Assembly: GCA_902776565.1 (NCBI GenBank)
Contig: CACYQN010000012.1
Coordinates: 124,001-188,000, forward strand
Direction of reading: 5' to 3'
Origin: an uncultured Bacteroidia bacterium
GTDB taxonomy: Bacteria; Bacteroidota; Bacteroidia; Bacteroidales; ML635J-15
Length of the DNA stretch: 64,000 nt
Part shown: positions 9,073 through 18,146 of the stretch, one piece after another
Layout of the letters: the number at the start of each line of letters is the position of its first letter
How positions within the stretch are numbered: position 1 is the first letter of the stretch
Translations under genes and position numbers: made by a program
The notes under the pieces: generated by a model
What the model was told of the DNA's origin: nothing
Databases searched by the model: none
The model's input: the letters and a program-made list of their open reading frames with translations, nothing else

Positions 9073-10083
9073 TTAGACGTAAGTTTCGGCAAGGTTTTTC
9101 ATTTCACTGTTGACATTCTTTGCTTCGTAAAGTATTCCGTAGATTGTCTCGGCAATCGGAATGTCAAAATTTGTTTTCTTGTTTATTTCGTGGACGCAAC
9201 GGCAGGCATAGTAGCCTTCGGCAACCATATTCATTTCGAGCTGAGCCACTCGTACCGAAAGTCCGTGACCTATCATATTGCCGAACAGACGGTTGCGGCT
9301 GTAGCGCGAATAAGCAGTTACAAGCAGGTCACCCAAATAAACCGAATCGTCGAGGTTGCGCTTGCCCGGGTACATGCTTTCCACAAAACGCTTCATCTCC
9401 TTTACGCAATTTGCAATGTAGGCTGCAAGAAAGTTGTCGCCGTAGCCAAGTCCGCTGTAGATTCCGGCACCGAGGGCGTAGATGTTTTTCATCACGATGG
9501 CGATTTCGGTTCCGAGCATATCACCCGATGTGGTGGTGTGTACATACCTGTTTGCGAACATTGTGGCAACGGTTTTTGCAAGCTCTTCGTTTTCGGAGAT
9601 TGCTGTCAGGAAGGTATATTTCTCCTGTGCGATTTCCTCGGCGTGCGAAGGACCGCTAATCATCGCCATGCTCGATAGCGGAATGTTGAACTCGCTATGC
9701 AGGTAGTCGGAAATTAATTGCATCGTTTCGGGGATTATACCCTTTACTGCGGTGATTATCTTCTTGCCAGTGAGGTCGATGTTCTTGAGCGGCTTTAGCG
9801 ATTCGTGAAGGAATGCTGCGGGAGTAACAATCACCAGATACTCGGCCTTTGACGCTACGGCTTCGAGGTCGGTGCTTATTTCAACGCTGTCGGGATTGAT
9901 GAAAGTTGATGAAAGGTAACGGGGGTTGTGTCCGTATTTCTTGATTCCTTCTGCAATTTCGTCCCTGCGTACCCACCACGAAGTACGGTCGAGGTTTGCC
10001 GTTAGTATTTTGACTATCGCCGTTGCCCAGCTTCCGCTGCCAATTACGGCTACGTTGTATTTTAGTTTTTCGTCGGTTAGCAT
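9073..10083 (-). CDS. gpsA: Glycerol-3-phosphate dehydrogenase [NAD(P)+]
   Basis: A 336-residue cytoplasmic enzyme that reduces dihydroxyacetone phosphate to sn-glycerol 3-phosphate for phospholipid synthesis. ATG at 10083 is chosen because the nucleotide-binding loop VAVIGSGSWATAIVKIL then falls at the N-terminus. The frame stays open upstream to 10311, but those 76 codons run through a repeat element. Other motifs: AVKGIIPETMQL, ISGPSHAEEIA, GTEIAIVMKNIYALGAGI (catalytic Lys) and NRLFGNMIGHG. A sequence reading TATCTTTG on the minus strand (10101-10108) is a good -7 box and leaves a short leader, which supports this start. Confidence 0.95.
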   Translation of the reverse strand: MLTDEKLKYNVAVIGSGSWATAIVKILTANLDRTSWWVRRDEIAEGIKKYGHNPRYLSSTFINPDSVEISTDLEAVASKAEYLVIVTPAAFLHESLKPLKNIDLTGKKIITAVKGIIPETMQLISDYLHSEFNIPLSSMAMISGPSHAEEIAQEKYTFLTAISENEELAKTVATMFANRYVHTTTSGDMLGTEIAIVMKNIYALGAGIYSGLGYGDNFLAAYIANCVKEMKRFVESMYPGKRNLDDSVYLGDLLVTAYSRYSRNRLFGNMIGHGLSVRVAQLEMNMVAEGYYACRCVHEINKKTNFDIPIAETIYGILYEAKNVNSEMKNLAETYV

Positions 10084-10149
10084 AACTTTTACATTTTGCG
10101 CAAAGATAGGCAAATTTGCGAATATGTAGTCTTTTATTCTTAACATCCT

Positions 10150-10310
10150 CGGTTCTTTCATTTGGACAATGTTCTTACTTATGATACAAATAGTTAGCAT
10201 TTGAATAAATCCGCTGGCTGAGCTTGTCGAAGTCAAGGCGACGAAATGCATATAATGCGTATTAACCTTACCCTTCGACAGGCTCAGGGGGCGGTTAAAT
10301 GAAATAGCCA
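10150..10310 (-). mobile_element. Second repeat family (MITE/REP-like), copy upstream of gpsA
   Basis: About 160 bp, related along its length to the element at 42105-42260 but in reverse orientation. Its ends are CGGTTCTTTCATTT and AAATGAAATAGCC, a diverged version of the 14-base terminal repeat of the other copy. Inside are the common Bacteroidota palindromic blocks CCCTTCGACAGGCTCAGGG and CTGAGCTTGTCGAAG. No target duplication is recognisable here, so this looks like the older copy. It separates gpsA from the secreted protein at 10393. Confidence 0.65.
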
Positions 10311-10341
10311 TGCTGAATATCTAAGAAACGTTGAATTTTTA

Positions 10342-10371
10342 TTTGCTACATTATTTTTTTTTCTATTTTTG
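10342..10371 (+). promoter_or_regulatory. Promoter of the secreted protein at 10393
   Basis: TTTG at 10342-10345, an 18-base spacer and TATTTTTG at 10364-10371 match the Bacteroidota housekeeping promoter (TTTG-N19-TAnnTTTG). Transcription should start near 10378, leaving a leader of about 15 bases before the ATG. Confidence 0.6.
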
Positions 10372-10392
10372 CAGAGTCTAATATCAGCGATT

Positions 10393-11115
10393 ATGAGAAA
10401 GTTATTAATTTCAGTCGTATTTCTGATTCTTGCGATATGTGCTTGTGCGCAGGATTCCAACAGTGCTAAGGATTTCATTTCATTCGAATTGCGACCATAT
10501 TTGTCGAGCAAACTGAAATTCTACGATTTCATGTTCGAAGATGAAACCAGACTGAAATCGGGAAATGCTCCTTGTGGGGAACTTTCTATAGGCTATCAGC
10601 ACGAGATAAATTCCAATTGGCTTGTAGGACTTGATATTGCATCGGGGTTGATGCCGTTGAATTATTGTTATGTTTCCAAAAACGGTAAATCAAAAACAGC
10701 GGATAGTGAATATTTGTATTGGGTCACACTTTACACCAATATTATGGCAAGCAGTACCAATAGAATAATTACATCGCCTAAGGGGAATATGCTACTTGGG
10801 TTAAAGGCTGGTGTTGTATTGCCTTGGGTTCGCGAATGGAGTTCAAGCGTAAGCTCATCTTCATATTGCATTGACGCAGATGTTGAAAACGATGCAGCTT
10901 ATTTTATATGCACAGGCGAACTTGCATACGAAAAAATTTTCAAAAGCAACGATAAGGTAAAGACAAGCATTTTCGTGACATATTCACCAATGATGAATAG
11001 TTATGGTAGTTTCGAACTTTATGCTCCTTACAATAGCGGCTACTTTAAACAACCAATGTTTTATTTTGGAGCGAGTGTCGGCTACTATCTTGCACTTAAA
11101 AGAAACAGGAAATAA
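10393..11115 (+). CDS. Secreted or outer-membrane protein of unknown function
   Basis: A 240-residue protein. ATG at 10393 is preferred over the in-frame codon 24 bases upstream because it starts a clean signal peptide (MRKLLISVVFLILAICACAQ) and fits the promoter. The mature sequence has alternating aromatic/polar stretches (FISFELRPYLSSKLKFYDFM, GELSIGYQHEINSNWLVGLDIASGL, GLKAGVVLPWVREW) and ends in a strand finishing FYFGASVGYYLALKRNRK, suggesting a small 8-10 stranded outer-membrane barrel. The terminal residue is not aromatic, so barrel insertion is unproven. I recognise no named family. It stands alone between the gpsA unit and the division cluster. Confidence 0.7.
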   Translation: MRKLLISVVFLILAICACAQDSNSAKDFISFELRPYLSSKLKFYDFMFEDETRLKSGNAPCGELSIGYQHEINSNWLVGLDIASGLMPLNYCYVSKNGKSKTADSEYLYWVTLYTNIMASSTNRIITSPKGNMLLGLKAGVVLPWVREWSSSVSSSSYCIDADVENDAAYFICTGELAYEKIFKSNDKVKTSIFVTYSPMMNSYGSFELYAPYNSGYFKQPMFYFGASVGYYLALKRNRK

Positions 11116-11127
11116 ATATGTTTTGTG

Positions 11128-11222
11128 CGACCTCTCTAGGGTCGTTGTCTTTTACCTCTTTTTGCTCTATAGATATTTGACTCTCCGACCACAAAAAGGT
11201 CGTATAGTTTTTTTGAGCAAAA
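11128..11222 (+). terminator. Paired CGACC/GGTCG hairpins, second terminator-like
   Basis: Two small hairpins share the same stem. CGACC/GGTCG lies at 11128-11144, and CGACC (11186-11190), a 7-base loop, GGTCG (11198-11202) is followed by TATAG and seven Ts. An outer stem TTTTGCTC (11159-11166) / GAGCAAAA (11215-11222) encloses the second. This probably ends the transcript of the preceding gene. The rest of the 387-base gap up to mraZ (11223-11426) is AT-rich with no feature I can identify. Confidence 0.5.
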
Positions 11223-11426
11223 TGCTGGCAATCATATCTATTAATATTAACTTGTTAGTAACTAACAGGTTCTAATCTTTGTAGCTATTGCATTTTTAAC
11301 TTCCTTTGCATATCGGATATATACGAATGCCAATCTTATTAAATAGTTAATAACTTTGTTTTGTTTGCATCACATTGGTTATCAAAGATATACCCATAAC
11401 AAGCCTGTGGTTTTTATTAACAATGG

Positions 11427-11478
11427 TGGGAAATAGTGGGTAAGGGTGTTTCAAAGTGGGAAACTTTGTTTAACTTTG
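11427..11478 (+). promoter_or_regulatory. MraZ operator and promoter of the division cluster
   Basis: TGGGA at 11427, TGGGT at 11437 and TGGGA at 11457 lie on one 10-base register, with a degenerate TGTTT filling the 11447 position. MraZ is known to bind TGGGN repeats with 5-base spacers just upstream of its own gene. TAACTTTG at 11471-11478 is the -7 box, so the boxes cover the -20 to -50 region. The arrangement predicts autoregulation of the whole cluster by MraZ. Confidence 0.8.
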
Positions 11479-11502
11479 CACCGAATTTTGAAGATGTAGA
11501 TT

Positions 11503-11967
11503 ATGTTTGTAGGAGAATGCAATGGCAAATTAGACAGCAAGTGCAGGGTTATATTCCCCTCGCAGCTGAAGCGACAGGTTCCCGACGAGGAACAGTCGGC
11601 AGCTTTTGTCCTCAAACGTGATATTTACGAAAAGTGCTTGGTTCTTTACCCAATGAGCGAATGGAACCGTCAGACTGGAATGCTGAAGAAAAGACTCAAT
11701 CCTTTCAACCGCAAGCATGCCGAATTTCTTCGCGAATTTTATCGTGGTACTGCCGAAGTTTATCTCGACAACAATGGCCGTCTCCTTATTCCTAAAGCTT
11801 TGCTCGACTACATCGGGGGCGAAAAGGAACTTGTCTTTGCCGGACAGGAAGGCAAGGTCGAGATTTGGGATAAGGACGCTTATGCAAAGAAGAAGATGGA
11901 CAACGACAGCTTTGCTGAACTTGCCGACGATATTCTTGGTGGTGACTTTATGTTTTCGGAGGATTAG
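11503..11967 (+). CDS. mraZ: Transcriptional regulator MraZ
   Basis: A 154-residue member of the MraZ/AbrB-fold family, which forms rings and binds repeats in front of the division cluster. Both half-motifs are present: DSKCRVIFPSQLK in the first SpoVT-AbrB-like half and LDNNGRLLIPKALLDYIG in the second. It is the first gene of the cluster and lies just downstream of the TGGG repeats. The gap to rsmH is 3 bases. The C-terminal 30 residues are acidic, as in relatives. Confidence 0.95.
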   Translation: MFVGECNGKLDSKCRVIFPSQLKRQVPDEEQSAAFVLKRDIYEKCLVLYPMSEWNRQTGMLKKRLNPFNRKHAEFLREFYRGTAEVYLDNNGRLLIPKALLDYIGGEKELVFAGQEGKVEIWDKDAYAKKKMDNDSFAELADDILGGDFMFSED

Positions 11968-11970
11968 CGA

Positions 11971-12873
11971 ATGAGTGAATATCATGTACCGGTGTTGTTG
12001 AACGAGAGCGTTGATGGACTTAACATCAACCCCGATGGCATTTATGTGGATGCCACTTTCGGCGGAGGCGGACACTCTGCTGAGATTTTGTCGCGCTTGT
12101 CGGCAAAAGGAACTCTCGTGGCAATCGACCGCGACAGTGATGCTCACAATAATAAAATCGACGATTCGAGGCTGAAACTTGTTTTTGGCAACTATCGCTA
12201 TTTGCGCAACTACCTCGACTACTATGGCATTGATAAGGTTGACGGCATTTTGGCAGATTTGGGCGTGTCGTCGCATCAGTTTGATGTCGCCGAACGTGGT
12301 TTTTCGTTCCGTATGGGTGGAAAACTTGATATGCGTATGTCGGAACAGTCGTCGCGCACTGCTGCCGATGTGCTGAACGGTGCTTCGGAGGACGACCTTT
12401 TCCGTATTTTCCGCAACTACTGCGATGTGCAGAACGTCGGTAGGCTTGTAAAGTCGGTTGTAGCTCGCCGCGAAAGCGAACCGTTTGGCGAAATCGACGA
12501 TTTTGTGAATTTCCTTGAACAGTTTGCTCCGAAGAACCGTGAAATTAAGTATTACGCGCAGATATTCCAGGCACTGCGCATAGAGGTCAACGATGAGATT
12601 GCTTCGCTGTGCGATTTCCTGACGGCAGCTCCGCAGGTGCTGACACAAGGAGGTCGCTTGTCGGTCATTTCCTACCATTCGATGGAGGACAGGCTGGTGA
12701 AGAATCTTATCCGCACAGGAAACGTTGATGGGGAAGATGAACGTGATGTGTTTGGCCGTGCTAACCTCTGCCTGAAACCAATCAACAAGCAAGTGGTAGT
12801 TCCAACCGACGAGGAAGTGGAGAGAAATCCGCGTGCCAAGTCGGCAAAATTAAGAATTTCAGAAAAAGTGTAA
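11971..12873 (+). CDS. rsmH: 16S rRNA (cytosine(1402)-N4)-methyltransferase
   Basis: A 300-residue SAM-dependent methyltransferase that modifies C1402 in the decoding centre of 16S rRNA. Motifs: EYHVPVLLNESVDGL at the start, the SAM loop DATFGGGGHSAEIL, VAIDRD, GILADLGVSSHQFD, the RGFSFRMGGKLDMRM block and SYHSMEDRLVK near the C-terminus. Length matches the family. It sits in its usual place as second gene of the cluster, 4 bases before the FtsL-like gene. Confidence 0.96.
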   Translation: MSEYHVPVLLNESVDGLNINPDGIYVDATFGGGGHSAEILSRLSAKGTLVAIDRDSDAHNNKIDDSRLKLVFGNYRYLRNYLDYYGIDKVDGILADLGVSSHQFDVAERGFSFRMGGKLDMRMSEQSSRTAADVLNGASEDDLFRIFRNYCDVQNVGRLVKSVVARRESEPFGEIDDFVNFLEQFAPKNREIKYYAQIFQALRIEVNDEIASLCDFLTAAPQVLTQGGRLSVISYHSMEDRLVKNLIRTGNVDGEDERDVFGRANLCLKPINKQVVVPTDEEVERNPRAKSAKLRISEKV

Positions 12874-12877
12874 AAAA

Positions 12878-13234
12878 ATGGATTTTTTTAAGGGTTTACG
12901 TAATGTGTTGTCGGGGGACATAATAATGTCGAACCTCACAAAAAGATGGATTAGGTTCATCTTGTTTGTATTTGTGCTAATGCTCCTATATAATGTCAAT
13001 CGCTTTCATGGGATTTACGTTTATCGCGAGATAAGCAAGTCGGAGGAGCATATCGAGAAACTTCGTGCCGAGGGGGTTGCTGTGCAGTCGGAACTTCTGA
13101 AGAAGACAAATAGGCGCAAAAGCGTTCTGTCGTTGCTTGAGTCAAAGGGTTCGACTCTGAAGGAATCGGTGCGTCCAGCACACAAAATAATTTATAAGGT
13201 AAGAAAATCTAAGGGGAAAAATTTGAAAAAATGA
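12878..13234 (+). CDS. ftsL: FtsL-like cell division protein
   Basis: A 118-residue bitopic membrane protein with a basic N-terminus, one membrane segment at about 25-43 (WIRFILFVFVLMLLYNV) and a periplasmic coiled-coil-like region (ISKSEEHIEKLRAEGVAVQSELLKKTNRRKSVLSLLE). In this position, between rsmH and the transpeptidase gene, Bacteroidota carry a diverged FtsL that should scaffold FtsW/FtsI at the septum. Sequence similarity to proteobacterial FtsL is not recognisable by eye; size, topology and place carry the call. A second in-frame ATG (MSNLTKRW) is a possible alternative start. The stop overlaps the next start (ATGA). Confidence 0.85.
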   Translation: MDFFKGLRNVLSGDIIMSNLTKRWIRFILFVFVLMLLYNVNRFHGIYVYREISKSEEHIEKLRAEGVAVQSELLKKTNRRKSVLSLLESKGSTLKESVRPAHKIIYKVRKSKGKNLKK

Positions 13235-15357
13235 AGAAAACAGGAAGAAATATCACGTTAAGGAATGCCTTTATATTTCTGGTAATAATAATAGGTATTT
13301 CGTTTTGGATAGCGGGCAAGATTATTTATTTGCAGCTCACGACATCGCAGGAAGCCAAGGAAAATGTCTCAATCAGGACGGAAACCATTACGCCTAAGCG
13401 CGGCGACATATATTCGGTTGACGGAAAACTTCTCGCCACTTCGGTGTGCTATTACGACACTTACCTCGACTTGGCTTGTCAGGGTGTCAGGGCGATGACT
13501 GATTCGGCTTTCGATGCCGAGATTGACTCGTTGAGCATCTGTCTTGCCGATTTATTCAAGGATAAGACAAAGGACAAGTACAAGTCGGAAATCCGTAATG
13601 CGAAAAACAACGGCAGCCGTAGCTATTGCATAAAGAGACGTGTCAACTATCTGGACTACGAGAAGATGAGAACCTTCCCGTTCCTTCGTCGTGGAAAATA
13701 CCGTGCAGGCTTCTACTCTAACGAGATATTCGAAAGGGAAAAGCCTTTTGGCAAACTGGCACGCCGTACTATAGGCGAATCGAGCGAAAAGGGACATTAT
13801 GGACTGGAATACAGTTACGACAGCATATTGAAGGGCGTCGAAGGCTATGCCGCTTTCCAGAAGGTGTCGAGGGACGTGTGGGTGCCCATAGAAAACTCTA
13901 CCGACTATGTAAAGCCTGTAGATGGCAAGGACTTGATAACAACCATCGACATAAGCCTTCAGGATATTGCAGAAACAGAACTGGAAACCCAGATGCGTCA
14001 GTCGTCGGCAAAGTACGGCACAGTTGTGGTTATGGAAGTTAAGACAGGCAAGGTGCGTGCAATAGCAAACCTTATGCGCGATTCGCTCAACTTCTACGAA
14101 AATTTCAACTATGCGGTTGGAAACCTGTCGTCGGGAGCCGCTTCCGACCCGGGTTCTACCTTCAAGATTGCATCGGTAATCGTTGCTATGGAAGATGGAT
14201 ATATTACACCGGAAACGATGGTAAAGGTCGGTAATGGTATTGACAATTACTATGGCAAAATCGTTCGCGATTCGCATACACCCGACAGCACTTGGCTTTC
14301 GGTACAGAGGATAATCGAGACTTCGTCGAATGTTGGAACTGCTCGCTTCGTTTACGACAATTACAAGCACCAACAGCAGAAATTCGTAGATGGCATAAAG
14401 CGTCTGCACCTTAACGAACCTCTTGGTATAGAACTGAAAGGCGAAGCGAAACCTGTAGTTCACGAACCTTCGGAAGCTCCGAATGGGTGGTCGGGAATTT
14501 CGTTGCCACAAATGGCATACGGATATGAGGTTACGATAACTCCATTGCAAATGCTTGCATTCTACAATGCCATTGCAAATGATGGCAAACTGATGCGTCC
14601 TATGTTTGTAGAAGGACTTTCTTACCGGGGCGAGATGGTTCAGCAAAACGAACCGTATGTAATCGACCAGCAGATTTGTTCGCGCAAGACAATTGATGCG
14701 GTAAAGAAGATGCTCGAAGGTGTTGTTCAAAAAGGAACAGCTACCAATTTGCGCAACGAGAACTACCCAATAGCAGGAAAGACCGGTACTGCACAGATGA
14801 ACTATGGCAAGGGCGGTGAAAAGATTACTTATCACGCTTCGTTTGTAGGATATTTCCCCGCCAACGACCCGCAATATTCTTGCATTGTGTCGATATATGG
14901 CCCGTCGGAAGGAAGCATTTATGGTAACGTTGTTGCAGGAAACGTGTTCCGCAAGATTGCCGACAAGATTTATTCTACCGACACCAAGGCTGTCGCCAAC
15001 GAACCGAGAGAGGAGTTTGTTTCGGCTCTTCCTATCGCTAAATCTGGCAATCGCGAAAAAATCCAGAGCGTATGCGAAATGCTTGACCTGCCTACCAACA
15101 TTGAGAATTTCCCTACTGTAAAGTGGATAAGATTCAAGGATTTGGCAAACGACAAGGAGAATTTTGCTCCGTATATGCCCGAAAATGGCAGTTATGTTCC
15201 CGATGTAAGGAATATGGGTGCTGCCGATGCAATCCGAATCCTTGAGAACAATGGACTCCGCGTTATGTTTTCGGGACGTGGACGCGTTGTAGCACAGGTG
15301 CCAGCGCAGGGAACTGTTTGTGCAAAAGGTGATTCAATTTACTTGACTTTAAAATAA
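13231..15357 (+). CDS. ftsI: Division-specific penicillin-binding protein with PASTA domain
   Basis: A 708-residue class B PBP (transpeptidase) that cross-links septal peptidoglycan. One membrane anchor lies at about residues 11-33, then the dimerisation domain ([19 protein letters not shown]). In the transpeptidase domain the active-site SxxK is in DPGSTFK, the SxN motif in TSSNVGT and the KTG motif in [10 protein letters not shown] single C-terminal PASTA domain ([21 protein letters not shown] ... QVPAQG) ends the protein. It overlaps ftsL by four bases and is followed after 7 bases by murE. Confidence 0.96.
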   Translation: MKKTGRNITLRNAFIFLVIIIGISFWIAGKIIYLQLTTSQEAKENVSIRTETITPKRGDIYSVDGKLLATSVCYYDTYLDLACQGVRAMTDSAFDAEIDSLSICLADLFKDKTKDKYKSEIRNAKNNGSRSYCIKRRVNYLDYEKMRTFPFLRRGKYRAGFYSNEIFEREKPFGKLARRTIGESSEKGHYGLEYSYDSILKGVEGYAAFQKVSRDVWVPIENSTDYVKPVDGKDLITTIDISLQDIAETELETQMRQSSAKYGTVVVMEVKTGKVRAIANLMRDSLNFYENFNYAVGNLSSGAASDPGSTFKIASVIVAMEDGYITPETMVKVGNGIDNYYGKIVRDSHTPDSTWLSVQRIIETSSNVGTARFVYDNYKHQQQKFVDGIKRLHLNEPLGIELKGEAKPVVHEPSEAPNGWSGISLPQMAYGYEVTITPLQMLAFYNAIANDGKLMRPMFVEGLSYRGEMVQQNEPYVIDQQICSRKTIDAVKKMLEGVVQKGTATNLRNENYPIAGKTGTAQMNYGKGGEKITYHASFVGYFPANDPQYSCIVSIYGPSEGSIYGNVVAGNVFRKIADKIYSTDTKAVANEPREEFVSALPIAKSGNREKIQSVCEMLDLPTNIENFPTVKWIRFKDLANDKENFAPYMPENGSYVPDVRNMGAADAIRILENNGLRVMFSGRGRVVAQVPAQGTVCAKGDSIYLTLK

Positions 15358-15364
15358 AAGGAAG

Positions 15365-16813
15365 ATGGATATAAATGTTTCGTTGAACAAATTGAAAGTG
15401 GTAAGCTCGGTTGTAAAGCAGTCGGACTTCGAGAAGATTGAATTTGATTCGCGTAAGGTTGGTGCAGGCGACATGTTCGTGGCTATAGTCGGAACAACTT
15501 CCGACGGACACGATTTCATTGAAACGGCTATCGGCGGCGGCGCAAAGATGATAGTTTGCGAAAAGATGCCCGAAAAACTTCACGATGATGTAAGCTACAT
15601 TCAGGTGGAGTCGTCGTCGGAGGCTCTTGGAATCTTGGCGTCTGACTACTACGGAAACCCTTCGTCGAAACTGAAACTTGTTGGTGTTACCGGCACAAAC
15701 GGCAAGACCACGATTGCAGGAACTTTGTACAACCTTACCCGCAAGCTCGGCTACAAGGTGGGACTTTTCTCAACGGTAAAGGTAATCGTCGATACCGAAG
15801 TTATCCCCGCTACCCACACCACTCCCGACCAGCTTCAGCTTAACAAATATCTGGCTCAGATGGTTGATTGCGGCTGTGATTACTGCTTCATGGAAGTAAG
15901 TTCGCATTCAGTGGTTCAGAATCGCATTGCAGGCTTGAACTTCGCAGGCGGAATTTTCACAAACATCACCCACGACCATCTCGATTTCCACAAAACTTTC
16001 GCCGAATACATCAAGGCAAAGCAGGGTTTCTTCAATTTGTTGCCTGCCAATGCTTTCGCCATCACCAACATTGACGACCGCAACGGCGAAATAATGTACC
16101 AGAACTCAAAGGCAAAGAAATATACATATTCGCTTCTGTCGGCTGCCGATTTCAAGGCAAAGGTCGTTGAAGACGGCTTTGAAGGAATGCAGCTCGACAT
16201 TAACGGCGACGAGGTTTGGGTAAACTTCATCGGACGCTTCAACGCCTACAACCTGCTTGCAATCTACGGAACTGCAATGCTTCTCGGTTTTGAAAAGATG
16301 GAAGTGCTGAGGACTTTGAGCGAATTGCATCCTGTTGACGGACGTTTCGAGATTATCCGTTCGAAAGAAGGTGTTACCGCAATAGTTGATTACGCACACA
16401 CACCCGATGCCTTGCAGAATGTGATTTCTACCATCAACGATATCCGCTGTGGCAACGGAACATTGATAACAGTTGTCGGCTGTGGCGGAAACCGCGACAA
16501 GACCAAGCGTCCCGAAATGGCAGCCATAGCCGCTGAAATGAGCGACAAGGTCATCCTTACTTCCGACAATCCGCGCAACGAGGAGCCCGAAGACATTCTC
16601 GACGATATGCAGAAGGGCGTTGAACCGCAGTGGAAGAACAAGGTTCTCAGGATTACAAGTCGCGAAGAGGCAATACGTACCGCTTGTATGCTTGCCAAGA
16701 AGGGCGACATTATTCTTGTGGCTGGCAAGGGACACGAAACTTATCAGGAGATAAAAGGAGTTCGTCATCATTTCGACGACAAGGAGATTTTAAATAACGC
16801 ATTTAACAACTAA
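15365..16813 (+). CDS. murE: UDP-MurNAc-L-Ala-D-Glu:meso-diaminopimelate ligase
   Basis: A 482-residue Mur ligase adding the third residue of the peptidoglycan stem peptide at the cost of ATP. Motifs: substrate-binding [16 protein letters not shown] loop [41 protein letters not shown] and the C-terminal [14 protein letters not shown]. The DNPR motif is diagnostic for meso-diaminopimelate rather than lysine as substrate, so the organism should have DAP-type peptidoglycan. It lies in the cluster 6 bases ahead of mraY. Confidence 0.96.
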   Translation: MDINVSLNKLKVVSSVVKQSDFEKIEFDSRKVGAGDMFVAIVGTTSDGHDFIETAIGGGAKMIVCEKMPEKLHDDVSYIQVESSSEALGILASDYYGNPSSKLKLVGVTGTNGKTTIAGTLYNLTRKLGYKVGLFSTVKVIVDTEVIPATHTTPDQLQLNKYLAQMVDCGCDYCFMEVSSHSVVQNRIAGLNFAGGIFTNITHDHLDFHKTFAEYIKAKQGFFNLLPANAFAITNIDDRNGEIMYQNSKAKKYTYSLLSAADFKAKVVEDGFEGMQLDINGDEVWVNFIGRFNAYNLLAIYGTAMLLGFEKMEVLRTLSELHPVDGRFEIIRSKEGVTAIVDYAHTPDALQNVISTINDIRCGNGTLITVVGCGGNRDKTKRPEMAAIAAEMSDKVILTSDNPRNEEPEDILDDMQKGVEPQWKNKVLRITSREEAIRTACMLAKKGDIILVAGKGHETYQEIKGVRHHFDDKEILNNAFNN

Positions 16814-16819
16814 AGGATT

Positions 16820-18142
16820 ATGTTTTATCATTTATTTCAGTACCTGCAAGATTTGGGAATGCCCGGAGCCGGTGTATTTCAGTACATTTCGTTCCGTTCG
16901 GGTATTTCAATGATTGCTTCGCTTATCATAGCGATATGGTTCGGAAAGTGGTTCATAAAGCGTATGAAGAAGTCGGGCAAGACCGAAATCGAAGAGACCA
17001 GGACCACTATGAACGATGCTCCGACCGAAAATTCGCAGAACTGCGACACTTGTGTGAACAATGTCAAGAATTTCAAGAAGAATGTGCCGACAATGGGTGG
17101 TCTTATCATCATTGCAGCAATCGTGATTCCGACCTTGCTGTTCGCACAGCTGGACAATGTCTATACCATTTTGATGCTTGTCACAACCCTGTGGCTCGGC
17201 TGTCTTGGTTTCCTCGACGACTACCTGAAGCAGAAGAAGCACAACAAGGACGGTTTGCCAGGCAAGTTCAAGCTGTTGGGACAGATACTTCTCGGTTTTG
17301 CAGTCGGTGCAATCCTTTATTTCTCGCCCGATGCAGTAATCAGGGAAAAGGTTGTTGTTGACAATCCGAAGGGTTGCGAAGTTGTTGAAGTAGTTGGAAA
17401 TTCAGACTGCACAGGCGTTACCGAGTATTCCGATTTGAAGTCAACCAAGACTACAATCCCGTTCTTCAAGAACAACGAGCTCGACTACCGCTGGTTTGTT
17501 GCATGGGCTGGCGACTATGCCGATATATTGGCATGGCTTGTATTTATCATAATGACAATCCTTGTGGTTGCGTCTGTTTCTAATGGTGCCAACCTAACCG
17601 ATGGTATGGACGGTCTAGCAACGGGAACTTCTGCAATTATAGGTGCTACGCTCGGTATTCTGGCATACGTTTCGGGTAACCGCGTGGCCGCCGAATACCT
17701 TAATATATTATACATTCCGAACACAGGTGAATTGATGGTATTTGCTGCAGCATTCATCGGTGCAACCATCGGTTTCCTATGGTACAACACCTATCCCGCA
17801 CAGGTTTTCATGGGCGACACAGGAAGCCTTACCTTGGGAGGTATCATCGCTGTGTTTGCAATTATCATCAAGAAGGAACTTATACTCCCGATTCTTTGTG
17901 GAATTTTCCTTGTTGAGAGTCTTTCGGTAATCATACAGAACCGCTATTGCAAGCATTACCGCAAAAAGCATCAGTTGCCCAAAGGTGTGCCTGTGCCAGT
18001 GGAGAAACGTCCGTTTAAGATGGCACCGTTGCACCATCATTATCAGAAAATGGGAATGCCCGAATCCAAGATTGTGGCCAGATTCTGGATTGTAACATTG
18101 TTGTTGGCTATTATTTCAATTGTAACATTAAAATTAAGATAA
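16820..18142 (+). CDS. mraY: Phospho-MurNAc-pentapeptide transferase
   Basis: A 440-residue integral membrane enzyme that makes lipid I from UDP-MurNAc-pentapeptide and undecaprenyl phosphate. Motifs: PTMGGLIIIAAI, the catalytic aspartates in LGFLDDYLKQKK and NLTDGMDGLATG, FMGDTGSLTLGG, and the cytoplasmic MAPLHHHYQKMGMPESKIVARFW. It is longer than the ~360-residue E. coli enzyme because of a periplasmic/loop insertion at about 175-215 (ending TTIPFFKNNELDYRW), a known feature of Bacteroidota MraY. A second, unusual insertion of ~35 polar residues with two Cys (QNCDTCVNN) precedes the PTMGG motif. Confidence 0.96.
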   Translation: MFYHLFQYLQDLGMPGAGVFQYISFRSGISMIASLIIAIWFGKWFIKRMKKSGKTEIEETRTTMNDAPTENSQNCDTCVNNVKNFKKNVPTMGGLIIIAAIVIPTLLFAQLDNVYTILMLVTTLWLGCLGFLDDYLKQKKHNKDGLPGKFKLLGQILLGFAVGAILYFSPDAVIREKVVVDNPKGCEVVEVVGNSDCTGVTEYSDLKSTKTTIPFFKNNELDYRWFVAWAGDYADILAWLVFIIMTILVVASVSNGANLTDGMDGLATGTSAIIGATLGILAYVSGNRVAAEYLNILYIPNTGELMVFAAAFIGATIGFLWYNTYPAQVFMGDTGSLTLGGIIAVFAIIIKKELILPILCGIFLVESLSVIIQNRYCKHYRKKHQLPKGVPVPVEKRPFKMAPLHHHYQKMGMPESKIVARFWIVTLLLAIISIVTLKLR

Positions 18143-18146
18143 GACC

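Noticed and set aside
10084..10311. 76-residue N-terminal extension of GpsA
   Set aside because: It is translated from a dispersed repeat (NRPLSLSKG) and would place the NAD loop far from the N-terminus.
11530..12792. 420-codon minus-strand open frame
   Set aside because: Antisense to mraZ and rsmH, whose family motifs are clear; its composition is that of a frame shadow.
13552..14874. 440-codon minus-strand open frame
   Set aside because: Antisense to the ftsI transpeptidase region with intact SxxK, SxN and KTG motifs; Cys/Arg-rich shadow composition.
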